A stretch of DNA of 7,530 nucleotides from Allobaculum sp. (GTDB taxonomy: Bacteria; Bacillota_I; Bacilli_A; Erysipelotrichales; Erysipelotrichaceae): positions 1 to 7,530 of the forward strand of contig JAAVAY010000065.1 in NCBI GenBank assembly GCA_014803815.1, given 5' to 3'. Positions 1-6,600 of the stretch are shown one piece after another. Both the position numbers and the translations under genes were made by a program. Numbering within the stretch: the stretch's first letter is position 1; each line of letters starts with the position of its first letter. The notes beneath the pieces were generated by a model. The model searched no databases, was not told where the DNA came from, and was given only the letters and a program-made list of their open reading frames with translations.

Positions 1-1
1 C

Positions 2-655
2 CCGGCAGAAGCAAAAAGCATGTTAAACCGTCTAGGAATCTCTAATTATGACCAGCCTGTCATGCAGCTTTCGGGAGGCGAACGCAAGCGGATTGCCCTT
101 GTGCGCACCCTACTCACAAATGCAGATATCCTTGTTCTTGACGAACCTACAAACCATTTGGACATTCCCGCTAAAGAGGCGCTTGAAAAAGCCTTATCCA
201 ATTACGATGGCACGCTTTTGTTTGTAAGCCATGACCGCATGTTTTTATCCAAAATGGCCGATAAGGTTTTAGAAGTAGGTCCAAAAAGTCAGCTTTACGA
301 TTTTTTTTATTTAGAATACGCTGAAAAGAAAAAAGAGGGCACCCTTCAACTTTCTATCGAACCCGTCACTAAAAAACAAGGACGAGGTATGGCAAAAGTG
401 GAACCTCCAAAGAGTGCTGCAGTTTTACGCCAAGAAAAAAACACCCTTCAAAATCGGGTGCGTACCATTGAAGAGCTTTTGGTTCAAGCGGAAGAAGATG
501 CCAATTCTTTGGAAGAATTGCGCTATGAACCCGAATATTATCAAGACTATCGCAAAATGGAAGAACTCGAAGGGCGTATAGATGATAAAAAGAATGAAAT
601 TGCTCATCTTACTAAAGAGTGGGAAGAGAAAATGATGCGCCTAGAAGAAATGTAG
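2..655 (+). CDS. ABC-F family ATPase, C-terminal part (5' end outside window)
   Basis: The reading frame is open from the first bases of the window, before the first ATG at 20, so the gene starts upstream and only its last 218 codons are seen. The visible part is the second nucleotide-binding domain of an ABC-F protein: the signature LSGGE lies at 68-82, followed by the Walker B run ILVLDEPTNHLD with its catalytic Glu, and the switch SHD near 228-236. After this domain come about 110 residues rich in Glu, Lys and Leu, ending in a predicted coiled coil. This matches the C-terminal extension of the Uup/YdiF/YfmR type. ABC-F proteins are soluble, have no membrane domain, and act on the ribosome in translation or antibiotic protection. 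Which subgroup this is cannot be decided without the N-terminal domain and interdomain linker. No U-tailed terminator follows the stop. Confidence 0.93.
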   Translation, partial: PAEAKSMLNRLGISNYDQPVMQLSGGERKRIALVRTLLTNADILVLDEPTNHLDIPAKEALEKALSNYDGTLLFVSHDRMFLSKMADKVLEVGPKSQLYDFFYLEYAEKKKEGTLQLSIEPVTKKQGRGMAKVEPPKSAAVLRQEKNTLQNRVRTIEELLVQAEEDANSLEELRYEPEYYQDYRKMEELEGRIDDKKNEIAHLTKEWEEKMMRLEEM

Positions 656-699
656 AAGCACAAAATAAAAATGGGAAGTATTTAACAAGATGCAGGCAG

Positions 700-735
700 A
701 AGTCTCCACTTCTTAGGCGGTAGGAGTATGTCACA
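700..735 (+). mobile_element. Possible right-end remnant of an IS200/IS605-family element
   Basis: Between the convergent ABC-F and GIY-YIG genes is an imperfect hairpin, with CTCC at 704-707 pairing with GGAG at 723-726. The intervening bases include CACTTCTTAGG, and the hairpin is followed by GTATGTCAC. From memory, this order (pyrimidine-rich arm, CACTTCTT, AGG-rich arm, then a TCAC-type tetranucleotide) resembles the right ends of TnpB-carrying IS605/IS1341 elements in Firmicutes. There, the subterminal hairpin is the TnpA recognition structure and part of the omega RNA. No tnpA or tnpB coding sequence is visible, so at most this is a remnant or a solo end. The match is by pattern recall, not alignment. 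Confidence 0.4.
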
Positions 736-757
736 AGCTACTCGTTCCAAAGATGTT

Positions 758-1087
758 TTAGGCACACTCACTGGAAAACCAACTCGACCAAGTGATTAAG
801 CAAGCGTTTTGACTTTGAATTAAAGTAAGCTTTTGTAACCGAGTGAGATGTTTGAAGGCATATTCACGCTGCATCGCTTGTCGTTTTTCCAAAAATACTT
901 CGTGATATACCAAATAAACAGGGAGTCTTGACTTTGTGTAGCGAGCCCCCTGTTTTTTATTATGAAGGCTCAAGCGCCGCATTAAATTGTTGGTGTAGCC
1001 CGTATACAACGTCCCATCGTGACACAATAAAATGTAGACAAAATGCAAAGGAATAGCGATGGAATCTAGAGAAGGTAATTTTTTCAT
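758..1087 (-). CDS. GIY-YIG domain protein, UPF0213 (YhbQ/YazA-like)
   Basis: This 109-residue protein is almost entirely one GIY-YIG nuclease fold. Residues 16-22 read FVYILLC and residues 27-33 read LYTGYTN, the paired Tyr motifs of the family. They are followed by RR at 37-38 (the catalytic Arg region), HN at 42-43, ARYTK at 48-52, and RE at 74-75, where Glu75 fits the metal-binding Glu. The size suits the UPF0213 group (about 80-110 residues), whose members are stand-alone GIY-YIG domains of poorly known role, with nucleic-acid cleavage or repair suggested. The start at 1087 is supported by AAAGGA six bases upstream. That ribosome site lies inside the last codons of the small ORF at 1091-1216, so translation may be coupled. 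The gene converges on the ABC-F gene. The last 15 or so residues look non-conserved. Confidence 0.88.
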   Translation of the reverse strand: MKKLPSLDSIAIPLHFVYILLCHDGTLYTGYTNNLMRRLSLHNKKQGARYTKSRLPVYLVYHEVFLEKRQAMQREYAFKHLTRLQKLTLIQSQNACLITWSSWFSSECA

Positions 1088-1090
1088 AAT

Positions 1091-1216
1091 TTATCCTTTT
1101 GCCACAGTCAAGTTTCGGATCACTTTTTGCCGCATTCTAATTTCAAACTCTATCCGTTGCTTCTCTTGACGGATCAGCCTATTTTCCTTGAAACTAAAAT
1201 AGAAGAGAGAAAACAT
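1091..1216 (-). CDS. Possible 41-residue small protein upstream of the GIY-YIG gene
   Basis: This ORF is too short for usual gene calling. It starts with ATG at 1214-1216 and ends with TAA at 1091-1093, three bases before the GIY-YIG start codon. The product has a short aromatic, hydrophobic N-terminus (MFSLFYFSF) and then a highly charged stretch rich in Arg, Gln, Glu and Ile that could form one amphipathic helix, ending in TVAKG. Its final codons, AAA GGA TAA, supply the Shine-Dalgarno of the next gene, an arrangement typical of translational coupling. Against it: the ribosome site before its own ATG is weak (only AAAG close by), an in-frame TAA lies about 14 codons upstream, and I recognise no family. 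It may be a leader peptide, a genuine small protein, the decayed tail of a lost gene, or chance. Confidence 0.35.
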   Translation of the reverse strand: MFSLFYFSFKENRLIRQEKQRIEFEIRMRQKVIRNLTVAKG

Positions 1217-1235
1217 CAACTTTATAAAATATGCT

Positions 1236-1264
1236 GTAATATGAAAGTGCTTTCTTAGTTACAA
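1236..1264 (-). promoter_or_regulatory. Candidate promoter for the small ORF / GIY-YIG unit
   Basis: Read on the minus strand, TTGTAA (1259-1264) and TATTAC (1236-1241) are separated by 17 bases. Each matches the vegetative consensus at four of six positions. It lies about 20 bases upstream of the small ORF start and overlaps the cre-like palindrome, so one site could affect both divergent genes. The match is weak and AT-rich DNA gives such matches by chance. Confidence 0.22.
1242..1255 (+). promoter_or_regulatory. cre-like catabolite responsive element
   Basis: TGAAAGTGCTTTCT agrees with the Gram-positive CcpA operator consensus TGWAARCGYTWWCW at 13 of 14 positions. The only departure is T for C in the central CG. 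The arms GAAAG and CTTTC form a perfect inverted repeat. It lies 45 bases upstream of the start codon of a family 1 glycosidase, beside AT-rich promoter-like DNA (1221-1242), a usual place for carbon catabolite repression. The binding protein would be CcpA with HPr-Ser-P, which is not in this window. Confidence 0.5.
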
Positions 1265-1272
1265 ACAATTAG

Positions 1273-2769
<1,497 letters not shown>

Positions 2770-2787
2770 AATTTTATTTAGTCCTAG

Positions 2788-2814
2788 AAGGTTAGCTTAG
2801 CGCTAGCCTTTTTT
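2788..2814 (+). terminator. Intrinsic terminator of the GH1 gene
   Basis: AAGGTTAGC (2788-2796) pairs with GCTAGCCTT (2802-2810), nine pairs including one G-U, across a five-base loop. A T run through 2814 follows. It begins 18 bases after the glycosidase stop. Confidence 0.88.
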
Positions 2815-2984
2815 AGTGGGTTTTAGTCCAGAATTCATTTAAAATATCTTTCCTTCGAGTCGAGATAGAAAATTTAAATAAAATTTGGAATTTTTGTCTT
2901 CTCCTATGCTATAAATAAAGAGGATTGAGAGTGGTTTTCTCGCCTGGAGTGAAGATCTTTTTTGATTATAAAAACTCAGCCTCC

Positions 2985-3013
2985 TTGCATCTTCATTTCG
3001 AAAAAGCTATACT
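2985..3013 (+). promoter_or_regulatory. Vegetative promoter of tRNA-Gln
   Basis: TTGCAT (2985-2990) and TATACT (3008-3013) are spaced by exactly 17 bases, with four and five of six matches to the sigma-A consensus. Transcription would start near 3020, about 13 bases before the mature tRNA, which leaves a short leader for RNase P to remove. Confidence 0.72.
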
Positions 3014-3032
3014 AAAAAAGCACCCAAAACTT

Positions 3033-3108
3033 TGGAGCATAGCCAAGCGGTAAGGCAGCAGACTCTGAATCTGCCATTTCCATGGTTCGAATCCATGTGC
3101 TCCAGCCA
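3033..3108 (+). tRNA. tRNA-Gln (anticodon CTG)
   Basis: The 76-base sequence folds as a complete cloverleaf. The acceptor arm pairs TGGAGCA (3033-3039) with TGCTCCA (3098-3104), giving the U1-A72 pair typical of glutamine tRNAs. The D arm is GCC/GGC (3042-3044 with 3054-3056). The anticodon stem is GCAGA/TCTGC (3058-3062 with 3070-3074) around the loop CTCTGAA, which puts CTG at 3065-3067. The T arm is CATGG/CCATG around TTCGAAT. The discriminator base is G3105, and CCA is encoded at 3106-3108. It decodes CAG. It has its own promoter and terminator and lies 184 bases upstream of the glutamyl-tRNA synthetase gene. Confidence 0.97.
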
Positions 3109-3122
3109 ATTTGAAACTTTTC

Positions 3123-3152
3123 GATCTATGCCGAAGACATAGATCTTTTTTT
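3123..3152 (+). terminator. Intrinsic terminator of tRNA-Gln
   Basis: GATCTATG (3123-3130) pairs perfectly with CATAGATC (3138-3145) over a seven-base loop, followed by seven T (3146-3152). It lies 14 bases after the encoded CCA, so the tRNA is probably a single-gene transcript. Confidence 0.9.
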
Positions 3153-3172
3153 ATCCCTTTTAAAAGATTAAA

Positions 3173-3233
3173 AGCGATCTTTTTCAAAGAGGAAAGAACG
3201 ATTTGATCGCTGGTTTCGCTTCTTTTTGCGAAA
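3173..3233 (+). repeat. Two inverted repeats upstream of gltX
   Basis: AGCGATC (3173-3179) is the inverse of GATCGCT (3205-3211), with 25 bases between. Directly after it, TTTCGC (3214-3219) is the inverse of GCGAAA (3228-3233) around an eight-base loop. If transcribed they could form two adjacent hairpins. Neither is followed by a T run, so they are not plain terminators. I see no T-box consensus here. A regulatory role is possible but not shown. Confidence 0.4.
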
Positions 3234-3254
3234 GTGCAAGAAATCGTCTAAACT
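3226..3254 (+). promoter_or_regulatory. Candidate gltX promoter
   Basis: TTGCGA (3226-3231) and TAAACT (3249-3254) are 17 bases apart, each with four of six matches to consensus. The -35 overlaps the 3' arm of the TTTCGC/GCGAAA inverted repeat. Transcription would begin near 3261, about 32 bases before the start codon. A promoter is expected here because a terminator separates gltX from the tRNA. Confidence 0.33.
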
Positions 3255-3292
3255 TTCAGGCAGACAGAAAAAGAAATAAAGGAGCACTGTTT

Positions 3293-4771
3293 ATGGATAA
3301 GAAAAAAGTTAGAACGCGGTTCGCTCCTTCGCCCACTGGCTACATGCACATTGGAAACTTGCGAACAGCGCTTTTTGAATATCTCATTGCGAAACACGAT
3401 GGTGGAGACTTCTTGTTACGCATTGAAGACACCGATCAAGAACGTAAAGTGGAGGGTGCTGAAGACATCATTTACGATACCCTCAAAAGTGTTGGATTGA
3501 ATTGGGATGAAGGGCCCGATATTGGTGGAGACTATGGTCCTTACATCCAATCTGAACGCCTTGGAATGTATAAAGGCTATGCTGAAGAATTGGTCAAGAC
3601 TGGCCATGCTCACTATTGCTTCTGCTCCGAAGAAGAACTGGAAGCCCAACGCAAAGAAGCGGATTCTCTTGGCATTTCTTTCCGCTTTGATGATCCTTGC
3701 AAGCACTTATCTCAAGAAGAAATTCAAGCTAAGTTGGAGGCAGGTGAGCCTTATGTTATTCGTCAGACAATTGCGAATGTTGGTGAAACGTCTTTTGACG
3801 ATGAAGTATATGGTCACATTGAATTCGATGGCGATTTATTGGATGAGCAAATCTTGTTAAAATCTGATGGCTTTCCTACCTATAATTTTGCCAATATCAT
3901 CGATGATCATACGATGAACATTACACATGTCGTGCGTGGAAACGAATATCTTTCCTCTACTCCAAAATACAATTTGATCTATGATGCCTATGGATGGGAC
4001 CGTCCAACCTATGTGCACGTGCCTCCTGTCATGAAGGATGAAAAACATAAATTGTCTAAGCGCAATGGTGATGCCTCTTTCCAAGACTTAGTCGCTAAGG
4101 GTTTCTTACCTCAAGCCATCATCAATTACATTGCTTTATTGGGCTGGGCACCTCCAACGGAGCGTGAGATTTATTCTTTGGATGAGTTAATTGAAATTTT
4201 TGATGTGAGTCGCATTTCCCGTTCGCCTGCAATTTTTGATATCGATAAACTGACCTGGATGAATGGAATGTATTTACGCAATATGGACGATGAAACTTAT
4301 TTTGAAACGGTTCGTCCTTATTTACAAAAGGCAGTCAAAGGACCTTACCCTTTAAAAGATTTGGCTAAGATTATCAAACCCCGTATTGATGTTCTGACCC
4401 AAATTGAAGACTCTGTAGACTTCTTCGATCAGACGGGTGATTACGACTTAGAGATGTATCGCCACAAAAAGATGAAATCCACTCCAGAGATTGCTTTAAA
4501 CGCTTTGAAAGCCATTAATGAAACTTTAGAAGCTATTCCAGATGAAGAGTGGACTATGGACAAGGTTCATGAAGAATTGATGGCTTTACCTAAAAAGCTT
4601 AACTTGAAAAATGGACAAGTACTCTGGCCTGGTCGTACAGCTCTTTCTGGAAAGCAATTCACTCCTGGAGGAGCCATTGAAATTACCTATATTTTAGGAA
4701 AAGAAGAATCTATGCGGCGTATCAATACGGCGATTGAACGCTTGGAAAAAGCTATAAATTCTGAAGAATAG
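3293..4771 (+). CDS. gltX: Glutamyl-tRNA synthetase (glutamate--tRNA ligase)
   Basis: This 492-residue protein is a complete class I aminoacyl-tRNA synthetase that attaches glutamate to its tRNA with ATP. The N-terminus reads RFAPSPTGYMHIGNLRTALF, with the HIGH-type motif HIGN at 19-22. The KMSKS-type motif is KLSKR at 253-257. A zinc-binding pattern C-x-C-x24-C-x-H is present at C109, C111, C136 and H138. The C-terminal third is the helical anticodon-binding region and the length is usual for the family. ATG at 3293 is chosen because AAAGGAG ends eight bases upstream and homology starts right after it; the frame is open further upstream but lacks family-like sequence. The tRNA-Gln gene just upstream would fit a non-discriminating enzyme that also charges tRNA-Gln for GatCAB amidation, but this cannot be read from the sequence. 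Confidence 0.98.
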   Translation: MDKKKVRTRFAPSPTGYMHIGNLRTALFEYLIAKHDGGDFLLRIEDTDQERKVEGAEDIIYDTLKSVGLNWDEGPDIGGDYGPYIQSERLGMYKGYAEELVKTGHAHYCFCSEEELEAQRKEADSLGISFRFDDPCKHLSQEEIQAKLEAGEPYVIRQTIANVGETSFDDEVYGHIEFDGDLLDEQILLKSDGFPTYNFANIIDDHTMNITHVVRGNEYLSSTPKYNLIYDAYGWDRPTYVHVPPVMKDEKHKLSKRNGDASFQDLVAKGFLPQAIINYIALLGWAPPTEREIYSLDELIEIFDVSRISRSPAIFDIDKLTWMNGMYLRNMDDETYFETVRPYLQKAVKGPYPLKDLAKIIKPRIDVLTQIEDSVDFFDQTGDYDLEMYRHKKMKSTPEIALNALKAINETLEAIPDEEWTMDKVHEELMALPKKLNLKNGQVLWPGRTALSGKQFTPGGAIEITYILGKEESMRRINTAIERLEKAINSEE

Positions 4772-4781
4772 CTCAGCCTTT

Positions 4782-4814
4782 AAAAGTCCCTGCCCAATCA
4801 GGGACTTTTTTTTT
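4782..4814 (+). terminator. Intrinsic terminator of gltX
   Basis: AAAAGTCCCTG (4782-4792) pairs perfectly with CAGGGACTTTT over the loop CCCAAT, and the T run extends to 4814. It starts ten bases after the gltX stop and cleanly separates gltX from the MscS gene. Confidence 0.95.
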
Positions 4815-4829
4815 ATACTTAAGATAAAA

Positions 4830-4850
4830 TTTAGCGCCTTTCGGCCTAAG
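4830..4850 (+). other. Small hairpin in the leader of the MscS gene
   Basis: TTAG-C-GCC (4831-4838) pairs with GGC-CTAA (4843-4849) around TTTC, with C4835 bulged and a T-G pair closing the base. It ends seven bases before the CGGAGG ribosome site, so it could influence translation or RNA stability. There is no T run, so it is not a terminator. No good promoter hexamers were found in the short gap after the gltX terminator. Confidence 0.35.
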
Positions 4851-4866
4851 AAAATTCGGAGGTATT

Positions 4867-5721
4867 ATGAATGAAATAGCTCAAGCTCTTCAAAACAGCT
4901 ATTTAGTAAAAGTGATTGCAGCTGTAGTTGAAATGGTCATTGGTTTTTTTCTCGGTCCCTTTGTCAAGCGGCAAATTATGCGCTTGCACAATCAAAAGGG
5001 GGTAGATGAAGGCGTTTTAACCTTTACTGGCTCTCTTGCCAACACAGCGATTCGTTTTACAGGGTTCATCATTGCTTTAGGTCAGCTTGGAGTGGATATG
5101 AGTGTGATCGTGGGAGCCTTTTCAGCCGTAGGACTAGGCGTTTCCTTGGCTTTAAAAGAAAATATGTCCAATGTAGCCAGTGGAATGCAAATTTTAATCA
5201 CGAAACCTTTTAAAGTCGGGGATTATATTGCCTGCGATGGTTTAGAGGGAACTGTTACGGCCATTGAAATCATGTTTACCACTCTTAAAACAGTCGATAA
5301 TCAACAAGCAGTTATTCCAAATGCCATTCTCATTTCTCAATCTGTGGTGAACTATTCCCTGTATCCAACCCGTCGAATCAATATTATTGTTCCCATTTCG
5401 GCTTTGGACGATTATGAAGGATTTCGGTTAAAAGCAAAAGATATCATGGATGAGCAATCGGGAGTATTGGCCGATCCAGCTCCCAAAACAGTGGTAGGAA
5501 CGTATACTCAAGATGGTCGAGCCATTCAAATTAAATTGGTATGCTATGCGCAAAATACCAATTACTGGGATACGTATTATGCTTTGACTAACAAAATTGA
5601 AGTTTTGCGTAAAGAAATTGCCCTCCATCCGCCTGTGGATTTGATTCAAGTAGTCCAACCACAAGTGCAACCAACTTCTAGCGATTGGAAAGGAATCTTA
5701 AACACCGTCAAAACCAACTGA
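4867..5721 (+). CDS. MscS-family small-conductance mechanosensitive channel
   Basis: The 284-residue protein has the layout and length of E. coli MscS (286). Membrane helices lie near 13-33, 57-78 and 80-113, followed by the cytoplasmic beta and alpha/beta domains. The pore helix reads GLGVSLALKENMSNVASG. L90 and L94 fall where the two hydrophobic gate leucines of MscS lie, and K97 and E98 replace the Gln112/Gly113 pair. After it come PFKVGDYI (114-121), GLEGTV (125-130), TTLKT (138-142), VIPNA (149-153) and VNYSLYPTRR (161-170), all family landmarks. It would open under membrane tension to release solutes during osmotic downshock, as a heptamer in the cytoplasmic membrane. GGAGG lies four bases before the ATG. 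The gene lies between two terminators and is probably monocistronic. A more specific paralog name is not justified. Confidence 0.95.
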   Translation: MNEIAQALQNSYLVKVIAAVVEMVIGFFLGPFVKRQIMRLHNQKGVDEGVLTFTGSLANTAIRFTGFIIALGQLGVDMSVIVGAFSAVGLGVSLALKENMSNVASGMQILITKPFKVGDYIACDGLEGTVTAIEIMFTTLKTVDNQQAVIPNAILISQSVVNYSLYPTRRINIIVPISALDDYEGFRLKAKDIMDEQSGVLADPAPKTVVGTYTQDGRAIQIKLVCYAQNTNYWDTYYALTNKIEVLRKEIALHPPVDLIQVVQPQVQPTSSDWKGILNTVKTN

Positions 5722-5768
5722 TCTCGCCCCAAAAATTGGATCTTAAATCCTCAAACACTCAATCATAG

Positions 5769-5793
5769 ACGGCTCTCTAGAAGAGCCGTTTTT
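5769..5793 (+). terminator. Intrinsic terminator of the MscS gene
   Basis: ACGGCTCT (5769-5776) pairs perfectly with AGAGCCGT (5782-5789) over CTAGA, and the T run ends at 5793. The stem is flanked by a nine-base direct repeat AATCATAGA (5761-5769 and 5799-5807), which may be chance. Confidence 0.9.
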
Positions 5794-5841
5794 CGTTAAA
5801 TCATAGATAGAGAGATCGTTTTTCTTTTGAGTATCCAAGCC

Positions 5842-5870
5842 TTTTTTTATCTCAAGCTTTCCTTTAGACT
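5842..5870 (+). promoter_or_regulatory. Candidate promoter for the membrane-protein pair
   Basis: TAGACT (5865-5870) resembles a -10 hexamer. The only -35-like sequence at 17 bases is a T tract (5842-5847), which is poor. If used, transcription would begin at about 5876-5879, on or next to the ATG of the following gene, giving a leaderless or near-leaderless message. The weak -35 keeps this low. Confidence 0.25.
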
Positions 5871-5878
5871 AAAAAATT

Positions 5879-6556
5879 ATGAACTTATATGTGTATTTTG
5901 CTTCTCCTTATGTGGCGACCTATCAGGTTCCCCCTCGCTTTCAAAAGCAAGCCGAAGCTTTTATTTTAAAGGTCAAAAATAGCCCCTTGCCTTTGCGCAT
6001 CCAACAATCCCTTCTCTATTCTTTGATTCAATCCCTTCATGAAGCAAATCGATATGAAAGCCAAGAAAAAGCGGAGATTGCTTTTCAAAAAGCACATCTC
6101 GCTTTGAAAAAAGCGATAGTTGATGAAGAAAAAGATACTTCTCAACCTTTATTAGCCTTGTGTGCCAAACATCCAATCCTGCTTCGCTATTCCGATTTTT
6201 TAGCCTTTGGAGCGGTATGGATTGGTGGTTATCAAGCTCTAAATCAGATTTTAGAGACGCATGATCTTGGAGCCGTGTTTTCTTTTGGATTTTCCAATCT
6301 TGGGCAAGCCTTAAGTGGCTATATCTGTATTCATCTCACTTTAGATGTGTTAATGCGACTAGACGGCTGGAAGCGCTGGAGTGCGTTAGCGGCTCTTTTT
6401 GGAGTATATCTTCTCTTGATGAAACTTTTTGGGAAGATTTTGGTAAGTGTACCGATACCCGCGATCAATGTTATTCTTATTTGTGTGTTGATCTTTTTCA
6501 TTTCTTTAGCGTTATACATTTATGTGTATGGAAATCCAATCCGAAACGACAGCTAA
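5879..6556 (+). CDS. Unrecognised membrane protein, soluble N-terminal half and four membrane helices
   Basis: This 225-residue protein matches no family I can name with confidence. Residues 1-100 are hydrophilic and helix-rich (many Gln, Lys, Glu and Ala) without a signal peptide. The second half has four hydrophobic segments near 104-124, 130-158, 167-190 and 195-218, and a short polar tail. This layout recalls Firmicute DUF1129-like proteins, but the likeness is architectural only. An in-frame TAA at 5870-5872 rules out an earlier start, and no purine-rich ribosome site precedes the ATG, so initiation may be leaderless or weak. It follows the MscS terminator and precedes another membrane protein gene by 44 bases on the same strand, with a shared terminator after the second gene, so the two are probably cotranscribed. 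Confidence 0.8.
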   Translation: MNLYVYFASPYVATYQVPPRFQKQAEAFILKVKNSPLPLRIQQSLLYSLIQSLHEANRYESQEKAEIAFQKAHLALKKAIVDEEKDTSQPLLALCAKHPILLRYSDFLAFGAVWIGGYQALNQILETHDLGAVFSFGFSNLGQALSGYICIHLTLDVLMRLDGWKRWSALAALFGVYLLLMKLFGKILVSVPIPAINVILICVLIFFISLALYIYVYGNPIRNDS

Positions 6557-6600
6557 TAAAGCCTAAAAGATTGAAGGATAACCCGAAAGGATTAAATTGT

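Noticed and set aside
2917..2962. GAGTGG sequence followed by a T run, resembling a T-box or attenuator
   Set aside because: It matches the T-box core (GGGTGGNACCGCG) poorly, there is no room for specifier stems, and no stable stem precedes the T run.
2905..3053. A 40-codon GTG-started frame at 2931 with an AAAGAGG site and an upstream extended -10-like TGCTATAAAT
   Set aside because: It runs through the tRNA promoter and into the tRNA gene. The -10-like sequence would place the transcription start on the ribosome site itself. Likely chance in AT-rich DNA.
2993..3187. 64-codon minus-strand frame across the tRNA
   Set aside because: It is antisense to the tRNA-Gln gene, a common source of false frames.
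3203..3292. Longer N-terminus for glutamyl-tRNA synthetase beginning at a TTG
   Set aside because: The extension has no family-like sequence and covers inverted repeats and the candidate promoter. The ATG at 3293 has an AAAGGAG site and starts where homology starts.
3507..3860. 117-codon frame on the plus strand inside gltX
   Set aside because: It lies wholly within a strongly supported gene in another frame and has no ribosome site or family-like motifs.
6481..6600. Longer N-terminus for the second membrane protein, starting from TTG
   Set aside because: It overlaps the end of the preceding gene in another frame and lacks a ribosome site, whereas the ATG at 6601 has AAAGGA at suitable distance.
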